Positions 1 to 26,418 are shown, counted from the stretch's first letter. The stretch: 64,000 nt of DNA from Streptomyces sp. CB02923 (GCF_001905005.1 NZ_LWKZ01000024.1:243427-307426); one strand, 5' to 3'. Numbers and translations are program-made. Notes: generated from the sequence alone by a model not told the origin.

Positions 1-78
1 GGGCCAGAGTGAATGCTGGCCCTCGTCGTTGACGAGCACCAGGAAGGTGCCGTTCTCGTTGTCGAAAGGATTGGTCAT
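1..78 (-). CDS. MbtH-like protein, N-terminal part (runs off the left edge)
   Basis: Only the first 26 codons are present. They begin MTNPFDNENGTFLVLVNDEG and continue QHSLWP, the opening of the MbtH family. These small proteins (usually about 70 residues) bind the A domains of NRPSs and help them fold and activate amino acids; Tyr- and Hpg-activating A domains of glycopeptide lines commonly need one. The ATG (78-76) overlaps the TGA of the upstream synthetase as ATGA, so the two are translationally coupled. The C-terminal half, with the conserved Trp residues of the family, lies outside the window. Confidence 0.93.
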   Translation of the reverse strand, partial: MTNPFDNENGTFLVLVNDEGQHSLWP

Positions 79-3000
79 GACGGGTTCCTTTCCCCTGTCG
101 GCCGCATGGCCCGGAGCTTTTCTGCGACGATGCGCCCGATCTGTGCCAAGGGCGCCGGCTGGAGCATGTTGTTGTGGTCGATGGCGATGTCGTGGGGCTC
201 GATGTCCCCCGCGACGAAGGGCCGCCAGCCTCCTACGGCGTCCCAGGCCTGGGAGTTGGCGGGCCGGTCGGCGGTCGCGACGAAGACGACGAGGTCGCCG
301 CCGAACCGCTTCGGGGTGTAGCCGTAGGAGAGCCGGCCCGAGTTGACGGTCACTTCCCTGATGTTGGCCAGGAGCTGTTCGTCCAGGCCCAGTCCGGCGC
401 CGCCGCCGTCCGCGTCCGGCGGGCCCTGTTCGCCCAGTTCACGGCGCATCGTGACGTCCTCGCCGTCGCGGGCTGCGGGTGTCTCGTCGAAGAACTCGCC
501 GGTGTCCCCGCCGAGGTAGGTGTCGAGCAGCGCGAGCAGCGCGACCTTCTCCCCCTGGGCCTCCAGCGCGGTGGCGACCGCATAGGCGACGGTACCGCCG
601 AAGGACCAGCCGAGGAGGTGGTACGGGCCGGTGGGCTGGACGGTGCGGATCTGGTCGGCGTAGTCGGCGGCCATCTCGTCCATGCTCAGCGGCAGCGGCT
701 CCGGCCCGGCCAGGCCACGCGCCTGGATTCCGTAGACCGGCCGGTCGGCGGGCAGGTGCGGCAGCAGGCCCCGGTAGCCCCAGCTCAGCCCCAGGCTGGG
801 GTGGAGGCAGAAGAGCGGCGGCAGGCTGCCCTGCGACCGCAGCGGCAGCAGGACGCCCAGGTCGCCCCTGCTGGTGCCGCGGGCCGCGCCGGACCCGCGC
901 GGGCGTACCCGGCTCGCGTCCGCCAGGGTGATCAGGCTGGCCGTGGTGCGCCGGGCCCGGTCGCCGGTGTGCAGCATCCGCTCGCCCGGTGCGCCGAAGG
1001 GGCTCGCGACGAACCGTGCGCCGGTCCGTGCGGGGCTGCCCTCGTAGCCGCGTGCCGTCGCCGCGCCCGCCACGTACAGGTCGCCCGTGACGCCGGGCGG
1101 GACCGGCCGGAGCCGGTCGTCGAGGACGTGGGCGCGGGTGTTCCACACCGGCCGGCCGGTGGGCAGCGCCGACGGTACGGGCTCTCCCGGGGCGGCGCGG
1201 TGTTCGAGCCAGGGGCCCGCCGTTCCGGCGGCGCCGTGACCGGTGACCACGGTGACGTCCGGGTGGAGCTCCCGCCACTTCAGCAGGTCGTCGTCGGCCT
1301 CCGGCGGCCCGGCCGACACCACGAGGACCTCCGTGGACGGCCGTCCGTCCGGCGGTTCGGGGAGCGTCGGCAGCAGGGAACGGGTGGTCACCAGCAGGTG
1401 GTCGGTGCCGGGCCCGGTGGGGGTGCGTACGTCCTCCGGAGCGCCGAGGCGGACGCTGCCGCCCGCGCACAGGGCCGCGAGCAGCGGAGTGACGAGGGCC
1501 GCGACGGGTGCCCGGGTGTCGAGCAGCGCCGTGCCGCGGACCGCCGGGGTGGCGTGGGCGCGGTACGCCGTCTGGTGGGCCAGCGTCCGGTGGTCGACGA
1601 CCGCGGCGGCGCCGCCGGGTGCCGCGTCGTCGAGCACCAGCGCGGGCTGGGCGGGCAGCGGGAGCCGCGGCGGCGGTCCCACCGTGTCGGTGGCTCCGTT
1701 GGGCGCGGCCGTGACCGGGTCGTCCAGTACGACGAGCGGCACCGGGCCGTCCGCGGGCAGGTGCCCGGCCGTGTCCGAGGTGCAGACCAGGGCGGCGGGC
1801 CGGTGCGCGTCCAGGGCGGCACCGAGGTCGCCGACCGGCCGGTTGGAGTCCATCGGGCGGCAGGTGGCACCGGTCTTCAGGACGCCGGTCAGGGCGACCA
1901 GGAACGCGGCGGTGACCGGTTCCGCGACGGCGACGACGTCCGCGGGGCCGGTGCCCAGCTCCGTGAGCCGGCGGGCCAGCAGGCTGCTCGCGGTGTCCAG
2001 CGCGCCGTGGGTGAGCACGCCGTTGCGGTCCATGGCGGCCACCGCGTCGGGGGCGCGGGCCGCCTGCGCGGCCAGCTGCTCGACCACGGTGCGGGCCGGG
2101 ACCTCGGCCGCCGTGTCGTTCCCGTCCGTCACCAGGCGGCGGAACTCGTCCTCGTCCAGCAGGACGTCCACCTGGTTCAGGCACAGTTCGGGGTCGGCCG
2201 CGAGCTGTTCCAGTACGCGTACCAGCCGGTCGGCGAAGGCCTGCGCGGTGTCCTGGTCGAACAGGTCGGCCGCGTACGTGAGGTGGCCGTCCATGCCGTC
2301 CGGGCCGCCGTCGGCGCGCTGCCGTTCGGTCAGGTCGAGCGACAGGTCCAGTTCACCGGTCGCGCCGCCGACGTCGAGGCGGCCGGTGCGCAGGCCGGGC
2401 AGCTCCCACGGGTCCCACACCTCGGTCTTGCCCTCGTGGATCTCAAGACCGACCTGGAACACGGGGTGCCGGTCGACGGAGGGCGGCAGCGGCAGGGCGT
2501 CGACCAGGCGCTCGAAGGGGACGTCCTGGTTGTTGACGGCCTCGCGGTGCGCCTGCTGGACGCGGCGCAGCAGTTCGAGGAAGCCGGGGTCACCGGAGGT
2601 GTCCGTACGCAGCGTCAGCGGGCCGTCGAAGGGGCCCACCAGCCCTTCCAGGCCGTCTTCGTCCCGGCGGGCCCGGAGGGTGCCGAGGGTGATGTCGGTG
2701 CCCGCGCCGAGCCGGGTGAGCAGCAGGGCCAGTGCGGCCTGTACGACCATGAAGCCGGTGGCCTCGCGGGGTTCGGCGGCTTCCATCAGCCGGGCGTGCG
2801 CGGCGGCGTCCAGGCGCAGCGGCACCTTCCCGACGCGCCGGGAGGGCAGTGCGGGCCGCGGCCGGTCGGCGGGGAGTTCCAGTTCGCCGGCCAGCCCGGC
2901 CAGGGTGTCCTGCCAGTAGGTGAGTTGGTCGCTGACCAGGCTCTCGGGTTCGTCGGCGCCGCGGAGCAGCTCCTGCTCCCACTGGGCGTAGTCGGCGAAC

Positions 3001-6000
3001 TGGAGTGGCAGGGGCGCCCGTTCGGGCGCCCGGCCCTCGCTGCGCGCGCCGTAGGCCGCGGACAGGTCGCGGAAGAGCGGGTCGAGGGACTGCTCGTCCG
3101 CGGCGATCCGGTGGACGGTGACCAGCAGGACGTGGTCGGTGTCCGACAGTGCGAACAGGCGCGGCGCCCAGGGCGCTTCGCGGGTCAGGTCGAACGCGTG
3201 GGCTGCGTGCGCCGCCAGCAGGTCCGGCAGGTCCTCCTCGGTCGCCGTGGTCACCGGCAGCCCGGGGCGGGCGGCGGCGTCGGTGGCGGGCATGATGTGC
3301 TGGCGCAGCTCGTTGCGGGCGCCGGAGAAGGTGGTCCGCAGGATTTCGTGCCGGGCCGCCACGTCGCCGAGCGCTGCGTGCAGGGCCGCCCGGTCCAGCG
3401 CGCCCGTCAGGCGCAGCGCGGCCGAGAACTGGTGGGCCGGGCCGCTGTCGTGCAGCCGGGTCATCAGCCATGTGCGCAGCTGGGCGACGGTCGCGGGTGC
3501 CTCGCCGTCGTGACCAGCCGGGTTCAGGACCGGGCGGGCCTTCGTCGCCAGGGTCCGGGCCACACCGGCGGCGGTGGGGGCGCTGAAGAACTGCCGCAGG
3601 TTCAGTGCCGCGTCGAACTCCTCGCGGATGCGCCCGATCAGGCGCATCGCGAGGCCGGACTCGCCGCCCAGCTCGAAGAAGTCGTCGTCGGCGCCGACCT
3701 GTTCGAGTTTGAGCACGTCGGCGAAGAGGCCGCAGAGGGTCTCCTCGGTCTCGTTCTGCGGTGCCCGCCGGGCGACCCGCTCGGCGAAGTCGGGTGCGGG
3801 CAGGGCCTTGTGGTCGACCTTGCCGTTGGCGGTGACGGGCAGCGTGCCCATCACGATCACCGCGGCCGGGACCATGTAGCCGGGCAGGACCTTGGCGGCG
3901 TGTTCGCGGACCTCGTCGCTGTCGACCTCCTGGCCGTCGGGGACGACGTAGCCGACCAGCAGCCGTTCGCCGGGCCGGTCCTCGCGGGCCGCGGCCACGG
4001 CCTGGCCGACGGCCGGGTGCGCGGCCAGGGCCGCCTCGACCTCGCCGAGCTCCACCCGGAAGCCGCGGATCTTGACCTGGTCGTCGGCCCGGCCGGCGAA
4101 CAGCAGCTCGCCCTCCTCCGTCCAGCGCACCAGGTCGCCGGTGCGGTACATCTGCTCGCCGGGTGCGAACGGGCAGGCCACGAAGCGTTCGGCGGTCAGT
4201 CCTGCACGGCCGAGGTAGCCGCGGGCCAGTCCGGCGCCCGCCACGTACAGTTCGCCCGTCGTACCCGCCGGCACCGGCTGGAGGAACGCGTCCAGGACGT
4301 AGACCCGGCGGTTGCCCAGCGGGCGGCCGATCGGCAGGACCGCGGCCGGCTCCTCGGCCGGGCGGGTCAGGTGCCAGGTCGCGCACAGCGTGGTCTCGGT
4401 CGGCCCGTACAGATGGCGTACGGCGGTGTCCGGGCAGGCCGCGCGCACCCGGGCGACGGCCGTGGCGGGCACCACGTCACCGCCGGTCAGCACCTCGCGC
4501 AGACCGTGCAGGCACTCCGGCGACTCCTCCGCCACGACGCGGAACGTGCCGGCCGTCAGGTGCACCGCGCTCACCCCGGCGGTCACCGCGGCGCGGATGT
4601 CCTGCGCGTCCACGGCGCCCGGCGCGGCGACCACCACACGGCCGCCGGAGGCCAGCGGCACCCAGATCTCGAACAGCGAGGCGTCGAAGGCGTGCGGCGC
4701 GTGCATGAGCACCGCGTCCCGCGGGCCCACCGACCAGCCCAGGTCGCCGACCAGGCCCGCCACGCTCCCGTGCGGCACGGCCACGCCCTTGGGGACACCG
4801 GTCGAGCCCGAGGTGTACATCACGTACGCGAGGTCCTCCGCTCCCACGCGTACGGGTACGAGGGCGTCGGCCGGGCAGACCGCGACGGCGGCCCGTACCC
4901 GGTTGTCGTCCAGCACCACCAGTTCCGCCGCCGCGTCGACCGGCACCGCTTCGCGGGTGGCCGCCGTGCACACGACCGCCGTCGGGGCGGAGTCCGCCAG
5001 CAGGAACGCGACCCGCTCGGCGGGGTATCCGGGGTCCACCGGGACGTACGCGGCGCCCGTCTTCCACACCGCGAGCAGCGTCACGAGCAGGTCGGCGGAG
5101 CGTTCCATCAGCACCGCGACCCGGTCGCCGCGGGCCACGCCGCGGTCCGCGAGGTACGCCGCGAGCCGGTCCGACTCCCGGGCCAGCTCGGCGTACGACA
5201 GCGAGCGCCGCGTATCGCTCACCGCGACCGCGCCCGGCACCTGCGCCGCCTGCCCGGCGATCAGCTCCGGCACCGAGGTGCCCGGGGTCCTGACGGCGGT
5301 GGCGTTCCACCCCGCCAGCACCAGGCCGCGCTCCTGCTCCTCCAGGACGCCGACGCGGCCCACCGGCACGGTGGGGTCGGCGGCCAGCTGGGTGAGCACC
5401 CGTACCACCCGCTGTCCGATCAGCCGGGTGGCCTCCTCGCCGAACAGGTCAGGGCGGGAGGACAGCCGCAGGCTGATGCGGTCGCCGGGGAACACGCCGA
5501 GCGTGATCGGGTAGTGCGCCGCGTTGCGGGAGAGCCCGGCCGGTTCCAGGGTCAGGGCCTGCGGGTCGTCCGGCCCGGCGGGCGGGCGCGGGAAGCTCTC
5601 GTAGACCACGAGGGTGTCGAAGGACGCGCCGGGTCCGGCCAGCTGCTGTACCTCCGAGAGGCCCAGGTGCTGGTGCGGGAGGAGCGCCGACTGGCGTTCC
5701 TGGAGTGCGGTGAGCATCTCCACGGCGGGCTGTGCGCCGTCGAGCCGTACCCGTACCGGCAGGGTGTTGATGAACAGGCCGACCATGGACTCGACGTGCG
5801 GCAGGTCGTGCGGGCGGCCGGCGACGGTGGCGCCGAAGACCACGTCGGTCCGGCCGGCCAGCCGGGCGAGTACCAGTGCCCAGGCGCCCTGGAACAGGGT
5901 ATTGAGGGTCAGCCCGTGGCGGCGGGCCAGCTCGGTCAGGTCCCTGGAGGGGCCCGCGGGGATGTCGATCAGGACGTCCTCGGGCACCACACTGGCGCGG

Positions 6001-6650
6001 GTCCGGTCCGCCGGGACGACCAGCGTCGGCGCGTCGGCACCGGACAGTTCGGAGCGCCACGCCTCGCGGGCGGCGTCCTTGTCCTGCCGGTTCAGCCAGG
6101 CGAGGTAGTCGCGGTAGGAGGCGGTCGGCGGGAGGGCGGTGCCGTCGCCGTCCGCCGCGTACGCCGCGGACAGCTCCGCGAGGACGATCGGCATCGACCA
6201 GCCGTCCATGAGGATGTGGTGGCTGGTGACGACCATCCGGTGCCGGTCGGCGCCGAGGCGGATCAGCAGGACGCGCAGCAGGGGCGCCGTGGCCAGGTCG
6301 AAGCGGCGGGCGCGCTCTTCGGCGGCCAGCCGCTCGGCCTCGGCGTCGGCGGTGTCCGGCGCGAGTCCGGACAGGTCGGTCTCCTGCCAGGGCAGTTCCA
6401 CCTCGCGGGCGATGACCTGCACCATGCGGGCCCCGCTGACCCGGCGGAAGCAGGCGCGCAGCGCCGCGTGCCGGGCGACCAGGGTTCCCCACGCCGCGCG
6501 CAGCCGGCCCGCGTCCAAAGGTCCGTTGACGGCGTGTGCGGACTGCACCGTGTAGACGTCCGGCCCCTCCTCGTCAAAGGTGGCGTGGAAGAGCAGCCCC
6601 TCCTGCAGTGGTGACAGCGGCCACACGTCCTCGACCATGGATCGGGTCAT
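75..6650 (-). CDS. NRPS, module 7 (Hpg) plus X domain, vestigial A domain and thioesterase (ComD-like)
   Basis: Terminal synthetase, 2191 residues. Approximate order: C (1-430, HHILMDGWS near 141), A7 (450-950; specificity residues D-A-F-H-L-G-L-L-C, the Hpg pattern), T (960-1040, phosphopantetheine Ser in GGES near 993), X-like C domain (1050-1500), degenerate A-like region (1515-1910), thioesterase (1930-2191; nucleophile Ser in GWSFGG near 2016, likely catalytic His near 2159). The X domain has HRIAADE instead of HHxxxDG. In glycopeptide synthetases such a domain recruits the P450 enzymes that cross-link aromatic side chains, and the TE releases the finished heptapeptide. The A-like region lacks the nucleotide-binding core, and no T domain follows it. 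ATG at 6650 follows GAGGAG; the previous gene ends 36 bp upstream. The stop overlaps the MbtH start. Confidence 0.95.
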   Translation of the reverse strand: MTRSMVEDVWPLSPLQEGLLFHATFDEEGPDVYTVQSAHAVNGPLDAGRLRAAWGTLVARHAALRACFRRVSGARMVQVIAREVELPWQETDLSGLAPDTADAEAERLAAEERARRFDLATAPLLRVLLIRLGADRHRMVVTSHHILMDGWSMPIVLAELSAAYAADGDGTALPPTASYRDYLAWLNRQDKDAAREAWRSELSGADAPTLVVPADRTRASVVPEDVLIDIPAGPSRDLTELARRHGLTLNTLFQGAWALVLARLAGRTDVVFGATVAGRPHDLPHVESMVGLFINTLPVRVRLDGAQPAVEMLTALQERQSALLPHQHLGLSEVQQLAGPGASFDTLVVYESFPRPPAGPDDPQALTLEPAGLSRNAAHYPITLGVFPGDRISLRLSSRPDLFGEEATRLIGQRVVRVLTQLAADPTVPVGRVGVLEEQERGLVLAGWNATAVRTPGTSVPELIAGQAAQVPGAVAVSDTRRSLSYAELARESDRLAAYLADRGVARGDRVAVLMERSADLLVTLLAVWKTGAAYVPVDPGYPAERVAFLLADSAPTAVVCTAATREAVPVDAAAELVVLDDNRVRAAVAVCPADALVPVRVGAEDLAYVMYTSGSTGVPKGVAVPHGSVAGLVGDLGWSVGPRDAVLMHAPHAFDASLFEIWVPLASGGRVVVAAPGAVDAQDIRAAVTAGVSAVHLTAGTFRVVAEESPECLHGLREVLTGGDVVPATAVARVRAACPDTAVRHLYGPTETTLCATWHLTRPAEEPAAVLPIGRPLGNRRVYVLDAFLQPVPAGTTGELYVAGAGLARGYLGRAGLTAERFVACPFAPGEQMYRTGDLVRWTEEGELLFAGRADDQVKIRGFRVELGEVEAALAAHPAVGQAVAAAREDRPGERLLVGYVVPDGQEVDSDEVREHAAKVLPGYMVPAAVIVMGTLPVTANGKVDHKALPAPDFAERVARRAPQNETEETLCGLFADVLKLEQVGADDDFFELGGESGLAMRLIGRIREEFDAALNLRQFFSAPTAAGVARTLATKARPVLNPAGHDGEAPATVAQLRTWLMTRLHDSGPAHQFSAALRLTGALDRAALHAALGDVAARHEILRTTFSGARNELRQHIMPATDAAARPGLPVTTATEEDLPDLLAAHAAHAFDLTREAPWAPRLFALSDTDHVLLVTVHRIAADEQSLDPLFRDLSAAYGARSEGRAPERAPLPLQFADYAQWEQELLRGADEPESLVSDQLTYWQDTLAGLAGELELPADRPRPALPSRRVGKVPLRLDAAAHARLMEAAEPREATGFMVVQAALALLLTRLGAGTDITLGTLRARRDEDGLEGLVGPFDGPLTLRTDTSGDPGFLELLRRVQQAHREAVNNQDVPFERLVDALPLPPSVDRHPVFQVGLEIHEGKTEVWDPWELPGLRTGRLDVGGATGELDLSLDLTERQRADGGPDGMDGHLTYAADLFDQDTAQAFADRLVRVLEQLAADPELCLNQVDVLLDEDEFRRLVTDGNDTAAEVPARTVVEQLAAQAARAPDAVAAMDRNGVLTHGALDTASSLLARRLTELGTGPADVVAVAEPVTAAFLVALTGVLKTGATCRPMDSNRPVGDLGAALDAHRPAALVCTSDTAGHLPADGPVPLVVLDDPVTAAPNGATDTVGPPPRLPLPAQPALVLDDAAPGGAAAVVDHRTLAHQTAYRAHATPAVRGTALLDTRAPVAALVTPLLAALCAGGSVRLGAPEDVRTPTGPGTDHLLVTTRSLLPTLPEPPDGRPSTEVLVVSAGPPEADDDLLKWRELHPDVTVVTGHGAAGTAGPWLEHRAAPGEPVPSALPTGRPVWNTRAHVLDDRLRPVPPGVTGDLYVAGAATARGYEGSPARTGARFVASPFGAPGERMLHTGDRARRTTASLITLADASRVRPRGSGAARGTSRGDLGVLLPLRSQGSLPPLFCLHPSLGLSWGYRGLLPHLPADRPVYGIQARGLAGPEPLPLSMDEMAADYADQIRTVQPTGPYHLLGWSFGGTVAYAVATALEAQGEKVALLALLDTYLGGDTGEFFDETPAARDGEDVTMRRELGEQGPPDADGGGAGLGLDEQLLANIREVTVNSGRLSYGYTPKRFGGDLVVFVATADRPANSQAWDAVGGWRPFVAGDIEPHDIAIDHNNMLQPAPLAQIGRIVAEKLRAMRPTGERNPS
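920..2110 (-). other. Vestigial adenylation domain between X and TE
   Basis: Residues about 1515-1910 follow an A domain in register. The N-terminal segment has LTHGAL (for LTYGEL) and LKTGATCRPMD (for LKAGAAYVPVD). The later segment has GDLYVAGAATARGY (for GELYVAGxGLARGY) and LHTGDRARR (for YRTGDLxRW). The P-loop YTSGSTGxPKG, the FDxS core and NxYGPTE are all gone, and the domain stops before GRxDxQVKxRG and NGK. No T domain follows; the thioesterase begins at once. It cannot activate an amino acid as it stands. Confidence 0.85.
2150..3503 (-). other. X-like (inactive condensation) domain within the last NRPS
   Basis: Residues about 1050-1500 have C-domain fold motifs: a PATVAQLRTWL opening, LRTTF, and a core reading HRIAADE where active C domains have HHxxxDG. 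Loss of the second His and an acidic residue in place of the Gly is the known state of glycopeptide X domains (HRxxxD-acidic). Its place directly after the last T domain also fits. Known role: docking site for Oxy-type P450s. Domain limits are estimated by eye. Confidence 0.8.
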
Positions 6651-6668
6651 CGCTTTCTCCTCACAACG
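6617..6668 (-). repeat. Start region shared with the previous NRPS gene (copy 2)
   Basis: These 52 bases hold the ribosome site GAGGAG, the ATG and the first codons of the module 7 gene. By eye they match 21671-21722, the start of the module 4-6 gene, at 48 of 52 positions. Since the non-coding leader matches as well as the coding part, one start region was probably copied from the other together with its module. Confidence 0.75.
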
Positions 6669-6686
6669 CCTCGTCGTGCTCGGTCG

Positions 6687-21704
<15,018 letters not shown>

Positions 21705-21766
21705 CGCTTACTCCTCACAACGACGTGCGTTCAGCGGGTTACGAGGTCCTGACTGCGGCTCGCGGG

Positions 21767-24700
21767 CTACGGGGCGCCGTCCGTGAAACCGGCTTCGAAC
21801 TCCTCGACCTCGTCCTGACCGAGGTCGAGGAGGGGGAAGTCGGAGGCGGTGTGCCCGCCCGCGGCCGGGTCTGCGGTGTGGGCCGCCAGGCCGTCCAGCA
21901 GGTCCAGCCAGCGCCGGCCGAGCCGCTCGACGGCGGTGTCCGGCCAGAGGCCGGCGGGTCCGCCGAGTACGAGGGCCAGTTCCGGTCCGTCCGGTCCGTC
22001 CTGGACGTACGCCCCTGCTTCCAGGGCGTGCGGGGCAGGTGTGCGGGGGTCGGCCGAACTGCCGACCACCGAGGTGCCGGCCGGCTGCCAGGCGTCCCCC
22101 GTCGCCGCGGCGCGGCCCGCACCGGCGAACCTGCCCAGGTAATTGAACCCGATGTGGGCGCCCGGGAGGGTGTCCAACTCCGGTCCGGTGTGCGGGTTCA
22201 GGTGGCGCAGCAGTCCGTGGCCGAGGCCGTCGCCGGGCACCGCCCGTGCCTGCTCCTTGACCCGTTTCAGCAGCTCACCGGCGGCCGGTCCGCCGCGCGA
22301 CGCGTCGTCGAGGGCGATGCCGGACACGTCCAGGCGTACGGGATGCACGCTGGTGAACCAGCCCACCGTCCGGGACAGGTCCGCCCCGGCGGCCGGTTCG
22401 CGCCCGTGCCCCTCAATGTCCACGACGAGAGCGCCGTGCGGCAGTTCGCGGGCCACCGCGCCCGCCAGCGTCGCGAGCAGCACTTCGTGCACGCCGCAGT
22501 GGAACACCCCGGGCGCCTTGCCGACGAGCGTGGCGGCCGTGGCCCCCGGCAGGGTCCAGGTCCGCCGGGACATTCCGGCCAGGGTGTCCTCCGCCGGGTC
22601 GAGCGCCCGCCCGCCCAGCGGCGGTGCGACTCCCTCGAACACCGCGGTCCAATCCGGCAGTTCGGCGACCCGGCGCTCTTCGGTGGCCTGTGCCGCCAGG
22701 GCGCCCGCCCACTCCCGGAAGGAGGTGACGACAGGTTCGGGTTCCGGTGCGCGCCCGTCCGCCAGCGCTTCGCAGGCGGCCCGCAGGTCCGGGAGCAGGA
22801 TGCGCCAGGACACGCCGTCCACCACCAGGTGGTGCACCACCAGCGCCAGCCGGCCGGGCTCCGCGGGCCCGGCGTCCAGCCATACGGCCTGCACCAGCAC
22901 GCCCGACGCGGTGTCCAGCCGTTCCGTCGCCTCCCGGGCCGCGCGCTCGGCCAGGTCGTCCAGGGCGGTGGCCGGTGCGTCCGCCGCGTCGATACGGGTG
23001 AGCAGCGCGGCGGCGTCCACCGTGCCGCGTCCCGGCACCACCAGGCGCGGTCCGCGGTCCGCGTGCTCCACGCGGGCCCGCAGCATGTCGTGCGTGTCCA
23101 GGACGGCGGCCAGCCCGCCGGTGAGCACGTCGGGCCGCAGGCCCGCGGGGGTGGTGACGACCATCCACTGCGCGAAGCCGCTGCTCAGCGCGTACGCTCC
23201 GAGCTCCGTCATGCCCGGTGTCCAGGCCACCTCGCCCAGGCCCGCGTCCGGTGCCGCGCGTACCTCGTCGGCGAGCCGGGCAACGGCGGCCAGCGCCCCC
23301 GGCGTCTCCTGTTCGAACACGTCCTGGGCGCTGAACACCACCCCCTCGCGGCGGGCCCGGGTGGCGAGCTGCATGGACATGATCGAGTCGCCGCCCAGCC
23401 GGAAGAAGCTGTCCTCCGCGCCGACCCGTGCCAGGCCCAGCAGCTCGGCGAAGAGCCCGCACAGGATGTCTTCCGCCGCCGTGCGCGGTGCGCGTCCGGC
23501 GGCTTTCCCGGCGAAGCCGGGGGCGGGCAGGGCCGTGCGGTCCACCTTGCCGTTGGCGGTGACCGGCAGGGCGTCCAGGACGAGGACGGCGGCGGGCACC
23601 ATGTAGTCCGGCAGCGTGCGGGCGACGTGCTCGCGCAGGGCCTGCCCGTCCGGCTCCGGGCCGTCCGCGTCCCGTCCGTCCGCCACGACGTAGCCGACCA
23701 GCCGGCGTTCGCCCGGCCGGTCCTCGCGGGCGACGACAGCGGCCTCGGCCACTCCCGGCGCCGCGGCGAGCACGGCCTCGATCTCGCCCGGTTCGATCCG
23801 GTAGCCGCGCACCTTGACCTGCGCGTCGGCGCGTCCGGCGAAGACGAGGTCGCCGTCGGGGGTGCGGCGTGCGAGGTCGCCCGTACGGTACATACGCTCA
23901 CCGGCCACGAAGGGGCTGGCCGTGAAGCGTTCGGCCGTCGCGCCGGGCCGGTCGAGGTAGCCGCGTGCCAGGCCCGCACCGGCCAGGTACAGCTCGCCGG
24001 TCACGTCCGGCGGTACGGGGTGGAGGAACGCGTCGAGCACGTACGCCCGGCGGTTGGCGAGCGGGCGTCCGACCGGCAGCACGTCCGGGACGGGCCCGCC
24101 CGGCCGGAGCCGGTGCCAGGTGGCGCTCAGCGTGGCCTCGGTCGGCCCGTACAGGTGCCGTACGGACACCTGCGGGCACGCCTCGCGCACCCGCGCCACC
24201 GACGCGGCGGGCACCACGTCACCACCGGTCAGCACCTCGCGCAGCCCCGCGAAGCACTCCGGGTCCTCCTGCGCCGCCACCCGGAAGGAACCGGCGGTCA
24301 GGTGCAGCGCCGTGACGCCCGCCGCCACCGCCTCCCGCACCCGCTGCGCGTCCACCGCACCGGCCGCGGCCACGGCCACCCGGGCGCCGGAGACCAGCGG
24401 CACCCATATCTCGAACAGGGAGGCGTCGAAGGCGTGCGGCGCGTGCATCAGCACCGCGTCGTCCGGGCCGAGCTCCCAGCCGCGCTCCCCGGCCAGCGCC
24501 GCCACGCTCCCGTGCGGCACCCCCACCCCCTTCGGCACACCGGTCGAGCCGGAGGTGTACATCACGTACGCCAGGTCTCCGGCGGTGACGGACGGCCGGG
24601 GCGCGACGGCCGGGGCCTCCGCCATCGCCGCCCGCACCTTCGGGTCGTCCAGCACGATCACCTGCCCGGACACGTCCGCCGGGACCGCCGCCCGGGTGGC

Positions 24701-26418
24701 CTCGGTGCACAGCACGGCCGCCGGTTGCGAGTCGGCCAGCAGGAACGCGATCCGCTCCGCCGGGTATCCGGCGTCCACCGGCACGTACGCCGCCCCGGCC
24801 TTCCACACCCCGAGCAGCGCCGCGATCAGACCGGCGGACCGCTCCATCACGACCGCGACCCGGTCCCCACGCCGCACACCCGAACCGCTCACATACGCGG
24901 CAAGGCGGTCCGAGTCCGCGTCCAACCGGCCGTACTGGACACTTTGACGCCCGTCCGCCACGGCCACGGCATCCGGCGCGGACGCCACCCGTGCCGCGAA
25001 CAGCTCCGGCACCGTGGCCCCCGCGGTCGCCGCCGCCGTAACGTTCCAGCCCTCCACGGCCCGGTGCCGCTCGTCCGCGTCCAGGACGCCGATCCGGCCC
25101 ACCGGCACCGACGGGTCGGCGACCAGCTGCTCCAGCACCCGCACCAGCCGTCCGGTCAGCGCGCGGGCCAGTCCGGCGGTGACCAGGTCGGGCCGGTAGG
25201 AGACTTCCACCTCCAGGCGGTCGCCGGGGAGGATGCCGAGGGTCAGCGGGTAGTGGGTGGCCTGGCGCAGGCCCAGCGTGGTGAAGGTGAGCGTGCCGGG
25301 CCCGCCCGGTCCGGCGGCCGAGCGGGGGTAGTTCTCGTACACCACCAGCGTGTCGAAGCCGGCTCCGGGCCCGGCGTGCTTCTGGATGTCGGCCAGGCCC
25401 AGGTGCTGGTGCGGCAGCAGCGCGGACTGGCGGGCCTGTACGTTCTTGAGCATCTCCGCCACGGGCTGCCCCGCGTCGAGGCGCACCCGCACCGGCACCG
25501 TGTTGATGAAGAGACCGACCATCGACTCGACGCCGGGGAGTTCCGGCGGGCGTCCGGCCACGGTCGTGCCGTAGACCACGTCGTCGCGTCCGGAGAGCCG
25601 GGCCAGGAGCAGCGCCCAGGCGCCCTGCACCACGGTGTTGACGGTCAGGCCGTGGCGGCGGGCCAGGTCGGTGAGGGCCCGGGTGAGGCCGGCGGGCAGG
25701 TCCGCCCCGGCCTGGTCGGGCAGTACCGGGGTACGGGCCGGGTCGGCGGGGGCGACGAGCGTCGGCTCGCCGTCCCCGGAGAGTTCGGCGCGCCACGCCT
25801 CCCGCGCGGCGTCCTTGTCCTGCCGGCCCAGCCACGCCAGGTAGTCCCGGTAGGAGGCGGTGCGCCGCAGTACGGTGGCGTCGCCGCCCGCCGCGTAGGC
25901 CGTGGTCGCCTCGTCGAAGAGGATGGGCATCGACCATCCGTCGAGCAGGATGTGATGGGCCGTCAGCACCATGCAGTGGCGGCCGTCGCCGAGGCGGACG
26001 AGCAGCAGCCGCAGCAGCGGCGCCACCCCGAGGTCGAAGCGTTCCGCGCACTCGCGGGCGGCCAGCCGGGCGACCTCGGCCAGCGCGTCGGCCTCCGGGA
26101 GGCCGGACAGGTCGGCCTCGCGCCAGGGCAGCGCGGCCTCCCGGGTGATGAGCTGGACCGCCTCACCGGACTTGCGGCGGTGGAAGCTGGCGCGCAGCGC
26201 CGCGTGCCGGGCGAGCAGTGCCTGCCAGGACGCGCGCCAGCGGGCCGCGTCCAGCGGGCCGTCGATGGTCAGGGTGCGCTGGATGACGTAGACGTCGGGC
26301 CCCTGGTCGCCGAAGCCCGCGTGGAAGAGCATCCCTTCCTGCAACGGGGACAGCGGCCACACCTCGGCGAGCGCCGAGCCCTTGCCGGATGCCGGTCCCG
26401 TGGCGGGTGTTGAGGTCT

